Source: Veillonella infantium (GTDB taxonomy: Bacteria; Bacillota; Negativicutes; Veillonellales; Veillonellaceae). Taken from it: a stretch of DNA of 64,000 nucleotides. The stretch is from contig NZ_PPDD01000009.1 in assembly GCF_002959895.1 (NCBI RefSeq), positions 172,258 through 236,257 on the forward strand, given 5' to 3'. The notes under the pieces are model-generated. The model was not told the origin of the DNA. It saw nothing but the letters and a program-made list of their open reading frames with translations, and ran no database searches. The stretch's first letter is position 1. Each line of letters starts with the position of its first letter. This document shows, piece by piece, positions 35,651-44,724 of this stretch. A program made the translations under genes and the position numbers.

Positions 35651-36268
35651 ATGGACACAATCTTACAATTTGATCACTCTTTGATCTTCTATGTACATGA
35701 TCACCTTGTATATAGTTTTTTAACGCCTATTATGGCATTTATTTCAAAAATTACTGGTAGCGGTGCTTTATGGATTGTAATTGCCTTGTTATTGATGTTA
35801 CAGAAAAAATATCGTGTATTAGGCGTAGCTATAATAATTGCATTAGGATTTGTATTAATCATCGGTGACCAAGGTTTAAAACCACATGTAGCTAGATTAA
35901 GACCATTTGTAGATTTTCCTAATGTAACAGTACCATTAGAATCAGCATTACCAAAAGCAAATAGCTATTCATTCCCGTCAGGCCATAGTTTTGGTTCATT
36001 TGCGTCAGCCATGACTATTTACCTAGGCTTGAGTCAAATAGCGCCTCAGAAGCGATATTTGGGAATTATAGCATTACTTGGGTCATTAGTAGTAGCATTT
36101 TCTAGAGTATATCTATTTGTACATTATCCAACAGATGTATTAACAGGCTTAATATTGGGAATCATCGTAGGCTTCATTGCTTGGAAGCTTGCAAGAATTG
36201 GTTGGAACTGGTGGACTAATCGCCATAATGATGTAGAATACGAACCATATACATTTAAACGTAAATAA
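35651..36268 (+). CDS. PAP2-family lipid phosphatase
   Basis: A 205-residue membrane phosphatase. The three PAP2 motifs are complete: KPHVARLRP (about residues 77-85), PSGHSFG near 110-116 and SRVYLFVHYPTD near 153-164. Five to six hydrophobic segments flank them. Such enzymes dephosphorylate undecaprenyl or phosphatidylglycerol phosphates at the outer face of the membrane; specificity is unknown. AGAGGAAG lies before the ATG. Confidence 0.92.
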   Translation: MDTILQFDHSLIFYVHDHLVYSFLTPIMAFISKITGSGALWIVIALLLMLQKKYRVLGVAIIIALGFVLIIGDQGLKPHVARLRPFVDFPNVTVPLESALPKANSYSFPSGHSFGSFASAMTIYLGLSQIAPQKRYLGIIALLGSLVVAFSRVYLFVHYPTDVLTGLILGIIVGFIAWKLARIGWNWWTNRHNDVEYEPYTFKRK

Positions 36269-36302
36269 GCTTAAATAGCTAAAAAACTAGATAACATAAG
36301 AG

Positions 36303-36328
36303 ATTGGGCCATTTAGGCCCAATTTTCT
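36303..36328 (+). terminator. Terminator after the PAP2 gene
   Basis: ATTGGGCC (36303-36310) and GGCCCAAT (36316-36323) followed by TTTTCTT. Confidence 0.82.
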
Positions 36329-36335
36329 TAATATA

Positions 36336-36370
36336 ATTACTTCCGATAATATATCGTTATCGGAAGTAAT
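36336..36370. repeat. Perfect 14-base inverted repeat without a T tract
   Basis: ATTACTTCCGATAA at 36336-36349 and TTATCGGAAGTAAT at 36357-36370 around a 7-base spacer. It lies between two terminators of convergent genes. It could be a protein-binding site or a relic of a mobile-element end. Confidence 0.6.
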
Positions 36371-36385
36371 ATAAAAACAAAAGAA

Positions 36386-36415
36386 AAACTAGCTTATATT
36401 GCTATAAGCTAGTTT
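36386..36415 (-). terminator. Terminator of the WG-repeat gene
   Basis: On the minus strand AAACTAGCTTATA and TATAAGCTAGTTT form a perfect 13-base stem with a 4-base loop, followed by TTCTTTTGTTTTT. Confidence 0.85.
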
Positions 36416-36456
36416 ATGTAGATTAAATCAAATAATAAGTTAAAACTAATTATTTA

Positions 36457-37749
36457 TCATAACGAGTCTATTCTTTTTATATATTTAGCGAGCTCAGGCT
36501 CATTGATAGTCACTTTATCAAATTTAGGTTCAATGATTATACGGCCCTTATAATCCATTAAACCATATTTACCATCAGACTTATAAACAAATAAATCTTT
36601 ATAAAATGACGTTATGTCATCATCAAAATATGGCAATTTGAATAGTTTATAACCTAAATTAGTATCAATCACATATTTTGTTTTATCATAGGTTGCTGTA
36701 GTAACTTTATTTAATACATAAATAGGCTTAGTTGTATCTATACTATCATATACTTTATCAAATAAAACACCATATTCAGCATTAAATATATGACTCCCAT
36801 TAGAATCCTTTAATACAAAACTACGATCACTTAATTGTTCATAAGAATCATAGTTCATGTGTACAACAATTTGATTTAAGGAGTTAATAATACCATACTT
36901 ATTATTTTCATTAGATACAACAAAATAATTAAACTCATTACCTAAATGTTGTATAGATTTATAATTTGCAGGAATTACTATTTCATTCTCACCTATTCTC
37001 ATTCCATACAAAGTATTACCTTTTTTATCTACTTGACTAAATAATTCATAGGTATCTGATGGTTTTCTACTATATAGACGTTCTTCTGAATATCCAGCTG
37101 TTCCCGCTCCATTTCCAATAAGTTCTTTATAGTCATCAGTATTAATAAGATGATTTGCTTCATTTTCGGTTAAAACAACTCCATCTTCTGTAACATATTT
37201 AGTATAACCATCAAAGGTATGGATTATAAATAGCAGTTTTTGATCTTTCTTAGATTCTAAGAAGTCAATATTCTTCCAACTATCTTTTATAGGATTAGTA
37301 AGAATTTGATTACCATTATTTTGGTTATACAAATACCAATAATCTCCTTTTCGTCCTAATATTAAATTTTTATTTACACTACTATATTGATTTACTACAT
37401 CATTAATAGCATAGGTTCCATTTGAATTAACTAATTTAAATCCATCACCGGTTAATGCTTTTGCATAGTCATAAGAAAATGCATATTCATAGCCTGCAGG
37501 AAAATATGCTAATTCAACTAAATTTACATATCGCTTTTGACCATTTTCATAAAAGGATCCATATACGTAGTTATTGTTATATCCATCCATATACTCTACA
37601 TGCAAATTATTATAAGGACCAAGTATCCAACTCCCATTTTCATCGACGATAGTATTACCAGCTGTGGATTCTAATGTAATATATTCTTTTGCAGATGTTA
37701 TATTACATGCAGCCAATGCTATAGCTAATCCTAATATAAATTTTTTCAT
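36457..37749 (-). CDS. Exported WG-repeat protein, probable lipoprotein
   Basis: A 430-residue secreted protein. The ATG at 37749, with GGAGAG upstream, gives a clean signal peptide: KK, a hydrophobic core to residue 18, and Cys19 in a lipobox-like LAAC; signal peptidase I cleavage after ITSA is the alternative. The body consists of WG-type beta repeats, seen in KYGIINSLNQIVV, LYGMRIGENEIVIP and KYGLMDYKGRIIIEPKF near the C-terminus. WG repeats occur in surface proteins of anaerobes; no function can be given. Codon use is AT-rich. Confidence 0.85.
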   Translation of the reverse strand: MKKFILGLAIALAACNITSAKEYITLESTAGNTIVDENGSWILGPYNNLHVEYMDGYNNNYVYGSFYENGQKRYVNLVELAYFPAGYEYAFSYDYAKALTGDGFKLVNSNGTYAINDVVNQYSSVNKNLILGRKGDYWYLYNQNNGNQILTNPIKDSWKNIDFLESKKDQKLLFIIHTFDGYTKYVTEDGVVLTENEANHLINTDDYKELIGNGAGTAGYSEERLYSRKPSDTYELFSQVDKKGNTLYGMRIGENEIVIPANYKSIQHLGNEFNYFVVSNENNKYGIINSLNQIVVHMNYDSYEQLSDRSFVLKDSNGSHIFNAEYGVLFDKVYDSIDTTKPIYVLNKVTTATYDKTKYVIDTNLGYKLFKLPYFDDDITSFYKDLFVYKSDGKYGLMDYKGRIIIEPKFDKVTINEPELAKYIKRIDSL

Positions 37750-37911
37750 ATATCTCTCCATAATATTACACAACACAATAATAATTAATTTCATAATAGC
37801 ATATTCAACTCTTTTAATTAAATAATTCCTTTATATACGCTTACAAATTATAACTATCTAATAAAAACTTACTATTTTCCAAAATTATATATTGAAATTT
37901 TTAGAATTAAG

Positions 37912-37940
37912 TTGTAAAATAAGCATATAAATTATGTAAT
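37912..37940 (+). promoter_or_regulatory. Promoter of the 49-residue membrane protein
   Basis: TTGTAA at 37912-37917 and TGTAAT at 37935-37940 with a 17-base spacer; the start codon follows 32 bases later behind GGAGG. Confidence 0.6.
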
Positions 37941-37971
37941 TTACTCATATTAACTCTCATGGAGGTATTAT

Positions 37972-38121
37972 ATGTGCTGGTGTGATATTGTAAGTAAAGC
38001 TAAAATTGGCAGTTTAAAACATTTAGGTAATGGTATGGAAGGTTCTTTAAGATTTTTAGCAGAAATCATTGTAGGTCTTAGTATCCTTCGTGTATTCGTA
38101 AACTGGATTTTTGGCATTTAG
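37972..38121 (+). CDS. Small membrane protein, 49 residues
   Basis: A short gene with a full set of signals: a promoter at 37912, the strong ribosome site GGAGG seven bases before the ATG, and a terminator at 38145. The protein begins MCWCDIVSKAKIGSLKHLGNG and ends in a hydrophobic helix (about residues 29-48, FLAEIIVGLSILRVFVNWIF), so it is probably a single-pass membrane peptide. The N-terminal CxxC-like pair (Cys2, Cys4) is a CWC motif. I recognise no family. A toxin of a type I system or a small regulatory membrane protein are possible roles, not shown. Confidence 0.72.
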   Translation: MCWCDIVSKAKIGSLKHLGNGMEGSLRFLAEIIVGLSILRVFVNWIFGI

Positions 38122-38144
38122 ACCTTACAATTAAACAGGAATAT

Positions 38145-38178
38145 ATAAAAGACGCTTAGTAATCTAAGCGTCTTTTTT
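38145..38178 (+). terminator. Terminator after the small membrane protein gene
   Basis: AAAAGACGCTTAG (38147-38159) pairs with CTAAGCGTCTTTT, followed by a T run. Confidence 0.88.
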
Positions 38179-38232
38179 AGTATGTTATTAAGTTATCGAT
38201 CTTTATATATCTATATAAATCGCTAGATTATA

Positions 38233-38976
38233 TTATTGATATGCTTCGCTGCAATCAATATATTCCATAATCAATTGGCAAATTTGACCATCTTTATCAA
38301 ATGCCCAGTATACAGGGTATAAACCATCACCAAAGCCAGATTGAATCATTGGCACAGTTAATTCGGTTTCAGGAATTGTAAAGTTAATCCAGTCCCCTTT
38401 AGAGCGTTGGTATTGAGGATATGCCATAGCATTTAATTGGAATAAATCGCTATAGTAATCATCGTAAATGTTCTTATCCGGATAGTTAGTATGCCATTGA
38501 TCGTAAAACTTTCTGTAGGTCTCAATAGTTTCAGCATCAACTACTGTAGCAAGACCAGAATCTACAGGGAAGCCGATGTAGCTTTCACCATCATCAAGAT
38601 CTGTTAAATCTTCTGTACCTTTTAATGCTAATTCATAATTCACAGGCTCATTACCACTAAAAACAACGCGGCTTGCTACATAACGGTATTCATTAGGTTC
38701 CATTTCAATAATTTTTGTTTCCAACAAGTACGTACCTGGTTCTACCGTTCTAATATATGTATCCGGTTTATTAGGTAGTGTCACCAAAGGATCACAGCAT
38801 GTAATATGGCCTGTTGGGAATGTTACAGTCCACATAGGTAATGTATGCAATGGAAATCCTATTAACTCTTTACGGTTAAATAAATCATGATATGGTACGG
38901 TAGGTTTTAATTTACCTTCAGAACCTAAACGATTAAACGCTTGAATCCATTCACTTGTTAATTTAGATTGATCCAT
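38233..38976 (-). CDS. DUF4241-like protein
   Basis: A 247-residue soluble protein resembling the DUF4241 family: the early TVTFPTGHITCCDPLV (about residues 50-65) and the later GFGDGLYPVYWAFDKDGQI near 216-234 fit its conserved glycine-aspartate segments. No membrane part. The ATG at 38976, with AGAGGAG upstream, starts just one base after the stop of the HAD gene, so the two are co-translated. Function unknown; DUF4241 proteins sometimes appear in toxin-immunity settings, but nothing here shows that. Confidence 0.72.
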   Translation of the reverse strand: MDQSKLTSEWIQAFNRLGSEGKLKPTVPYHDLFNRKELIGFPLHTLPMWTVTFPTGHITCCDPLVTLPNKPDTYIRTVEPGTYLLETKIIEMEPNEYRYVASRVVFSGNEPVNYELALKGTEDLTDLDDGESYIGFPVDSGLATVVDAETIETYRKFYDQWHTNYPDKNIYDDYYSDLFQLNAMAYPQYQRSKGDWINFTIPETELTVPMIQSGFGDGLYPVYWAFDKDGQICQLIMEYIDCSEAYQ

Positions 38977-38977
38977 G

Positions 38978-39886
38978 TTACTCCTCTGCTTCGTGTTTAC
39001 AATGTACATACTCGCCTTCTAACACTTCGTAGGCTGCGGTTTTGCGAATAATTTGTTTAACTAATGTATCTAACTTTGAACCATTTGTATAGTCTGCAGG
39101 TGCATAATAACGTATACGGTGATGACGCATCATCTTATACACCTTATCTTTATCCTTCTTAACAGGATCATAAACACCTATAGAATGACCACCATTAGCA
39201 TTAACCAAGCTCATGCAAGGAATATCTGTATCACTATCCCCAATATATATCATATTACGGAATGGGACACGTTGATCTTCAGGCTTAACATAATCATTAA
39301 CACCTGTGTCATTGATATCTAAAATTCCTTTTTGAATACGGAATAAAAACTGTGTTTTATTTGTATAGTTAATGGCTTGTGCAGGCCATACTGCTACGCC
39401 TTTGTCGTCGAACATGAATGCACTGGCATAGATTTTGGTGAAAGCTCCCTCTTTCGCCATTTCAGTACCTTCTATCATCTCTTTTAAACCAGAAGATATG
39501 ATGTAATGTTCAATGCGTACACCGTGTTCTAAACCATATTCACGAATACGTTCAAACCAAGTGCGAACACCTTCATATAGTTCCACTTGATTGCCATATT
39601 CCATAAGCTTTTCTCGAGTTACATAAAAACGGCCCACTGCTTCTTGAATCATCTTGTACATATAAGCCAAATTATTATCCATATCATTTTTCTTAGCCAG
39701 TTGATTAGATTCTTGCCAGAACTGTTTGATTTGCTCTTCATCATAGCCAACAGATTGGATAAAGCCTTGTGCCTGCATATCATCAGGTGTTAAGGTCTTA
39801 TCAAAATCATAACACATAGCTAGTACTGGCATAGACGATTCAGATGATTGTAATGATGCTTTACTGTCAGTCTTATAGGTGATCAT
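38978..39886 (-). CDS. HAD-family hydrolase
   Basis: A 302-residue phosphatase-like HAD protein. The nucleophile motif is DFDKTLTPDD (Asp27, with Asp29 as acid-base) and motif IV is GDSDTDIPCM near residues 216-225. A helical cap occupies about 45-125. The sequence looks like the phosphoserine-phosphatase-like group, but the substrate is unknown. AAGGAGGTGG lies before the ATG. It is the first gene of a two-gene unit with the DUF4241-like gene. Confidence 0.87.
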   Translation of the reverse strand: MITYKTDSKASLQSSESSMPVLAMCYDFDKTLTPDDMQAQGFIQSVGYDEEQIKQFWQESNQLAKKNDMDNNLAYMYKMIQEAVGRFYVTREKLMEYGNQVELYEGVRTWFERIREYGLEHGVRIEHYIISSGLKEMIEGTEMAKEGAFTKIYASAFMFDDKGVAVWPAQAINYTNKTQFLFRIQKGILDINDTGVNDYVKPEDQRVPFRNMIYIGDSDTDIPCMSLVNANGGHSIGVYDPVKKDKDKVYKMMRHHRIRYYAPADYTNGSKLDTLVKQIIRKTAAYEVLEGEYVHCKHEAEE

Positions 39887-40025
39887 ACTCCACCTCCTTG
39901 TAATAATACATAAACAATTAAAAGTAGTTTAACTCTCTTATATTCTTGAGGTGACCCAACCCCTTTTGTCTATATTTTACACGATACGTCAACGCTATAG
40001 GCGTAAAAGCAGGTCATAATTCTCC

Positions 40026-40964
40026 TTAAAATAAAGAATCTTGTGTGTAATTTGTATCTACAATCCAGCTTTTTTCCGCACTTTCTTTAATAATTGCTGT
40101 TTTTGAAAGTTTTCCAATAAGTAAGCTAGAGTTCGGATCATGTAATAAGCAATTTTGGCGAACTGCAGCCTGATTTGTATTGGCATAACAATAGCGACAA
40201 AAATGGCTACAAGTATCATAGGCACCTATATCACCATGTAAATAACAATTACACTCTAGTCTAGCTGGTGTACGTTTCGGTGCTTTTAATTTTACGTTCC
40301 AAGCACGTTCATAACAGTCTAGCGTAAAACAGCCCTCTGTATTAACACCTAATTCTTTGAAAATGTCTCCTTCTCCACAGGTTTTAAGTATCATATGATG
40401 AGAATGAGCTATAGATACTAACTCTTTAATAATCTTTGTTTGAATATCTAAACTCGGTCTATAACCTTCGGGAAAGTTCTGAGCTACCTTCTCAAAAATA
40501 TCTAAGAAACTTACAACTACCGTATCTGTATATCCTTCGAGGGCTTTAGCCATTTTATAAAAGCTTTCAAAATGAAAATCAACTGTATAGTTGTGGGTTA
40601 AAATAATAGGATCATAACGCCACACCATGGACTGAGGATTACGTTTTGTAGATATGTGTTTAAATCCGTCTATTACTAAATCCACTTGTGGTACATTAGT
40701 CTCTATATCTGCTCCATATGGAGTTATAGTCATATGCCAATACTGTCTATAATCATTTATTTCATGTAAGAGCGGAATGAAAGGCAACGGATTCTTTGTA
40801 CAAAACGCAATACCATCTACAACCTCATGATTGATAGGATATCGTGTTATCTGCATTGGATTATAGGGATTGCGTACATCTACAAATCCTTGGCGGACGC
40901 GATTAATTAACCATTGCCCATAAAAGGCAGGAATATCCGTACGCTGTCCCGTCTGTAAAATCAT
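40026..40964 (-). CDS. DUF1848 family protein with Cys-rich cluster
   Basis: A 312-residue protein of the DUF1848 family. Early conserved segments include RTDIPAFYGQWLINRV (8-23) and IAFCTKNPLPFI (about 52-63). The C-terminal region has a cysteine group: CNCYLHGDIG and CSHFCRYCYAN (about 238-265), resembling an iron-sulfur or radical-SAM-like site with the TIM-barrel-like body before it. The family is uncharacterised and radical-SAM chemistry is inference. It runs towards the HAD gene on the same strand with a gap of 139 bases. Confidence 0.84.
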   Translation of the reverse strand: MILQTGQRTDIPAFYGQWLINRVRQGFVDVRNPYNPMQITRYPINHEVVDGIAFCTKNPLPFIPLLHEINDYRQYWHMTITPYGADIETNVPQVDLVIDGFKHISTKRNPQSMVWRYDPIILTHNYTVDFHFESFYKMAKALEGYTDTVVVSFLDIFEKVAQNFPEGYRPSLDIQTKIIKELVSIAHSHHMILKTCGEGDIFKELGVNTEGCFTLDCYERAWNVKLKAPKRTPARLECNCYLHGDIGAYDTCSHFCRYCYANTNQAAVRQNCLLHDPNSSLLIGKLSKTAIIKESAEKSWIVDTNYTQDSLF

Positions 40965-41111
40965 TGTCCTGCCCTTTCATAAAACAAAAATATAGATGTA
41001 TTATATCATACTCAATATTAATTATTTATGGAGTAAGTGTGATATTTATAGTATGGTACATTCTCATTTTATGGTACTATTAAGTGTATTAAAAATGAGG
41101 AGAACTGAAAA

Positions 41112-41861
41112 ATGAATGATATATTTGAAAAAAATCATCCTATGAAGGATGATAAAAAGTTTATTACCTCCTATTGGAGTGACCGAGCTCGTGATTTTGG
41201 CTCTTTACGAGCTAAAGAATTAGAAAGCCCTAAACTTAAGCTTTGGCGTGATGAGTTAATGAGTCATATTTTTGATTCTGACCGTTCTTTACGTATTTTA
41301 GATATTGGTTGTGGTGCAGGTTTTTTCAGTATTATTCTCTCTGAAATGGGTCATACAGTACATGGTATTGATATTACCCCAAATATGATTGATGAAGCTA
41401 ACCAACTGGCCGAATCACTAAATTCTGATGCTACATTCTCTGTTATGGATGCTGAAAATTTAAGTTTTGATACGAATACATTTGATATCGTTGTAGCTCG
41501 TAATGTAACATGGAATTTACCACATCCTGATAAAGCCTATGCTGAATGGTTACGTGTCATCCGTCCTGGTGGATTAATTCTAAACTATGATGCAGAACAT
41601 GCACGCAATCATCATAATTTACCACAATCCGTACATCATGCACATGAACATGTGAGCAATGAACTAAAGGAACGTTGTCATACCATTTATCATATGCTAG
41701 AGATTTCATCCTACACACGACCTCAATGGGATAAAGAACTACTCATTAAAATGGGTGCTAGCTCTGTATCGATTGATCCTACTGTAGGTCCTCGCATTTA
41801 TAGTGAAGAAGATGAATTCTACATTCCAGTACCTATGTTTTTGGTAAAAGCTATTAAATAG
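41112..41861 (+). CDS. Class I SAM-dependent methyltransferase
   Basis: A 249-residue Methyltransf_11-type enzyme. Motif I is ILDIGCGAGFFSII (about residues 63-76), motif II follows as VHGIDITPNMIDEA and motif IV/V contains FDIVVARNVTWNLPHPDKA. It resembles methyltransferases of small molecules rather than RNA enzymes; the substrate is unknown. ATGAGGAG precedes the start. It stands alone between divergent and convergent neighbours. Confidence 0.87.
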   Translation: MNDIFEKNHPMKDDKKFITSYWSDRARDFGSLRAKELESPKLKLWRDELMSHIFDSDRSLRILDIGCGAGFFSIILSEMGHTVHGIDITPNMIDEANQLAESLNSDATFSVMDAENLSFDTNTFDIVVARNVTWNLPHPDKAYAEWLRVIRPGGLILNYDAEHARNHHNLPQSVHHAHEHVSNELKERCHTIYHMLEISSYTRPQWDKELLIKMGASSVSIDPTVGPRIYSEEDEFYIPVPMFLVKAIK

Positions 41862-41900
41862 ATATTGAATAATAGGTCAGTAAAATTAATATTACATAAT

Positions 41901-41939
41901 ACAAAACCCACTCTATGAAGTATCATGAGTGGGTTTTCT
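41901..41939. terminator. Bidirectional terminator between methyltransferase and mtaD
   Basis: Arms AAAACCCACTC (41903-41913) and GAGTGGGTTTT (41927-41937), with A and T on the two flanks. Confidence 0.88.
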
Positions 41940-41994
41940 TTATATGCTAATCAATATATTAGCCCATAGACAAGTTAATAGTAATTAATAAATA

Positions 41995-43284
41995 TTAGTT
42001 TCTAAAATATTCTTGAGCTTTTGTAATTTCAGCACGAAGTTTTTCTTCGTCAATTGTAAGCAATTCTTTGTCTTTCATAAGAACTTTACCGCCTACAATT
42101 GTAGTATTAGCATCAGAACTATTTGCAGAGTATACAAGTGCCGCTAAATCATTATAGCGAGGCATCCAGTGCATACCAGAAACGTCATATAGCACGATAT
42201 CTGCACGATACCCTTTTGCTAATACACCAAGATCTTTATAGCCTAATGCTTTTGCACCTTCTACGGTACCCATACTCCATGCAGCTTGTGCAGGAATGGC
42301 TTTAGGATCGTAGAGGCGTGCTTTATGTAATGTAGCAGCAAGGCGTACTTCTTCAAGCATATCCGCATTATTATTAGATGCGGAACCATCTGTACCAAGC
42401 CCAACAGTGATACCTTTTGCAATCATTTCAGGCACTGGTGCAATACCACTTGCTAATTTAAGGTTAGATTGTGGATTATGTGCTACAGCTACATTGTTTT
42501 TAGCCATAATGTCCATATCTTCGTCTGTTACATGAACACAGTGTGCAGCCAATGTAGTATTCCAGAATAACCCTAGATCATGCATATGAGCAATTGGAGT
42601 TTTACCTGTAGCTTTAATAACATTCTCCACTTCCCCTTTAGTTTCGGACAAGTGCATATGAATGCCACAGTTTAATTCATGAGATAAAGCGATAACCTTT
42701 TCCATGTACGCATCTGGACAGGTATATGGTGCATGTGGTCCAAGTAACACTTTGATGCGGTCATTATCAAAGCCATTCCAAGTGCGGAATAAATCAGCAT
42801 TTTCAACTAATGCTTGATCTGCTGTTGGAGAAACACCTGCTAAGCCGCGAGATAATACAGATCGAATACCAGTTTCTTTTACTACCTCAGCCGTAGTATT
42901 CATAAAGAAATACATGTCACTAAAGGTTGTAGTACCAGTGCGCAGCATTTCAGCAATACCAAGTTGTGTGCCATAACGTACATAATCGTCGTTTAGTTTT
43001 GCTTCTGTCGGCCAAATTGCAGTTTCAAGCCATTCCATAAGCTCAAGATCATCTGCATAGTTTCTAAATAGCCCCATCGCAATATGAGTATGCGTATTTA
43101 CAAGACCTGGCGCTGCCAATTGGCCTTTACCATCTAGCACTTCCTTAGCATTGTCTTTTGCCTTGATAGCTTCACTATCATTTAAAATAGTTGTAATATA
43201 ACCATTTTCAATTTCAATGGCATGATTTTTAAGAACACCCTCATCGGTGAGGACATCTACGTGAGTAATCAATAAATCAGACAT
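41995..43284 (-). CDS. mtaD: 5-methylthioadenosine / S-adenosylhomocysteine deaminase
   Basis: A 429-residue amidohydrolase of the MtaD/TrzN-like group. The metal motif NTHTHIAMGLFRNYADDL lies near residues 62-79; later ligands are in HMHLSETKGE near 210-219, AHCVHV near 243-248 and GLGTDGSASNNNADM near 288-302. It would deaminate MTA and SAH to the inosyl compounds. It is the last gene of an operon with mtnP, mtnA and ahcY, which strongly supports this substrate. Confidence 0.88.
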   Translation of the reverse strand: MSDLLITHVDVLTDEGVLKNHAIEIENGYITTILNDSEAIKAKDNAKEVLDGKGQLAAPGLVNTHTHIAMGLFRNYADDLELMEWLETAIWPTEAKLNDDYVRYGTQLGIAEMLRTGTTTFSDMYFFMNTTAEVVKETGIRSVLSRGLAGVSPTADQALVENADLFRTWNGFDNDRIKVLLGPHAPYTCPDAYMEKVIALSHELNCGIHMHLSETKGEVENVIKATGKTPIAHMHDLGLFWNTTLAAHCVHVTDEDMDIMAKNNVAVAHNPQSNLKLASGIAPVPEMIAKGITVGLGTDGSASNNNADMLEEVRLAATLHKARLYDPKAIPAQAAWSMGTVEGAKALGYKDLGVLAKGYRADIVLYDVSGMHWMPRYNDLAALVYSANSSDANTTIVGGKVLMKDKELLTIDEEKLRAEITKAQEYFRN

Positions 43285-43301
43285 AATCTTCCCTCATAGG
43301 T

Positions 43302-43327
43302 ATAACCGAGCCATAATAGCTCGGTTA
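43302..43327 (-). promoter_or_regulatory. Intercistronic hairpin between ahcY and mtaD
   Basis: ATAACCGAGC and GCTCGGTTAT form a perfect 10-base stem with a loop of six bases. No T tract follows on the minus strand, so it is more likely an RNA-stability or processing element than a terminator. Confidence 0.55.
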
Positions 43328-43404
43328 TAGTTATTAATTCTGAAAGTTTATAGTAGTAATAATACACCTAAGCCTATTATTTACTATTATATTTCCATTC
43401 AATA

Positions 43405-44649
43405 TTAGTTTACTTTTGTTAGATAGTCGATTTGTTCTTGTGTTAAAGAGTCTAAATCATAGCCCATGGAGTTCAATTTAAGTTTTGCAATTTCCGCATC
43501 TAATTCATGTGGCAATACATATACTTTTGGCTCCATTTCTTTGCCGTTTTTCAAGATATGCTCTGCAGCAAGGGCTTGCATAGCAAAGGATAAGTCCATA
43601 ATTTCTGCAGGGTGACCATCACCAGCTGCAAGGTTAACAAGACGACCTTCAGCTAATACGTAAAGCTTGCGACCATCTGCCATAGTATAGCCTTCGATGT
43701 TTTGACGAACACGTTCATGACTTATCGCAAGTTCTGTAAGATCAGCTACATTAACTTCGCAATCAAAGTGTCCAGCATTACATAAGATAGCTTTATCTTT
43801 CATTACTTCATAATGTTCTTTTACAATAACATCTTTACAACCTGTTACAGTACAGAAAATATCCCCTACTTTAGCAGCTTCAATCATAGGCAATACTTTG
43901 AAACCATCGAATACAGCTTCAATCGCTTTAATTGGATCTACTTCTGTTACATATACATGAGCACCAAGGCCTTTTGCACGCATAGCAACGCCTTTACCGC
44001 ACCAACCGTAACCAGCTACGACAACATTTTTACCTGTTACAGTTAAATTAGTAGTACGCATGATACCATCCCAAACGGATTGGCCTGTACCATAACGGTT
44101 ATCAAAGAGATATTTACAGTAGGAATCGTTTACTGCAATCATAGGGAATGTCAATTGTTTAGCGTTCTCTAATGCATATAAACGATGTACACCTGTTGTA
44201 GTTTCTTCACTACCACCTAACAAACGTTCTTTTGCATCTTGGCGTGTTGTGTGCAACAAGTTTACCAAGTCACCACCATCATCGATAATAATGTGTGGTT
44301 TATGATCAAGAGCCTTGTTAAGGAAGTTGAAATATTCTTCCTCAGTACAATCATACCAAGCGTATACAGTTAGGCCCATGTCAACAAGACCAGCCGCAAC
44401 ATCATCTTGTGTAGATAATGGATTGGAACCAGTTACGATAACATCAGCGCCACCGCGTTTTAATACAGTGGCTAAATATGCTGTTTTTGCTTCCAAGTGA
44501 ACACTTACAACAATAGTTTGACCTTTGAAAGTTTGTTCTGCTTCAAAACGATCGCCCAAGGTATTCAATGTAGGCATAAAGTTAGAAACCCAATCAATTT
44601 TTTTACGGCCTTCTGCAGCTAAATTAATATCTTTAATTAAAGATTGCAT
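43405..44649 (-). CDS. ahcY: Adenosylhomocysteinase
   Basis: A 414-residue NAD-dependent SAH hydrolase, splitting SAH to adenosine and homocysteine. The NAD-binding motif GYGWCGKGVAMRAKGLG lies near residues 213-229, and the substrate region NDSYCKYLFDNRYGTGQS near 173-190 is well conserved. The length corresponds to the shorter form without the roughly 40-residue insertion. It shares an operon with an SAH/MTA deaminase, giving two possible fates for SAH. Confidence 0.95.
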   Translation of the reverse strand: MQSLIKDINLAAEGRKKIDWVSNFMPTLNTLGDRFEAEQTFKGQTIVVSVHLEAKTAYLATVLKRGGADVIVTGSNPLSTQDDVAAGLVDMGLTVYAWYDCTEEEYFNFLNKALDHKPHIIIDDGGDLVNLLHTTRQDAKERLLGGSEETTTGVHRLYALENAKQLTFPMIAVNDSYCKYLFDNRYGTGQSVWDGIMRTTNLTVTGKNVVVAGYGWCGKGVAMRAKGLGAHVYVTEVDPIKAIEAVFDGFKVLPMIEAAKVGDIFCTVTGCKDVIVKEHYEVMKDKAILCNAGHFDCEVNVADLTELAISHERVRQNIEGYTMADGRKLYVLAEGRLVNLAAGDGHPAEIMDLSFAMQALAAEHILKNGKEMEPKVYVLPHELDAEIAKLKLNSMGYDLDSLTQEQIDYLTKVN

Positions 44650-44724
44650 AATAACTCCTTTTACTAATATGAGTTGATATAGTTAAAATAAAGATTTGAT
44701 AGTAAACCCACTTGGATTTGTTTG

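Noticed and set aside
39970..40017. 15-codon frame with an AAGGAG site just after the DUF1848 gene on the minus strand
   Set aside because: Too short, no conserved look or family; the ribosome-site match overlaps the DUF1848 stop and may be chance.
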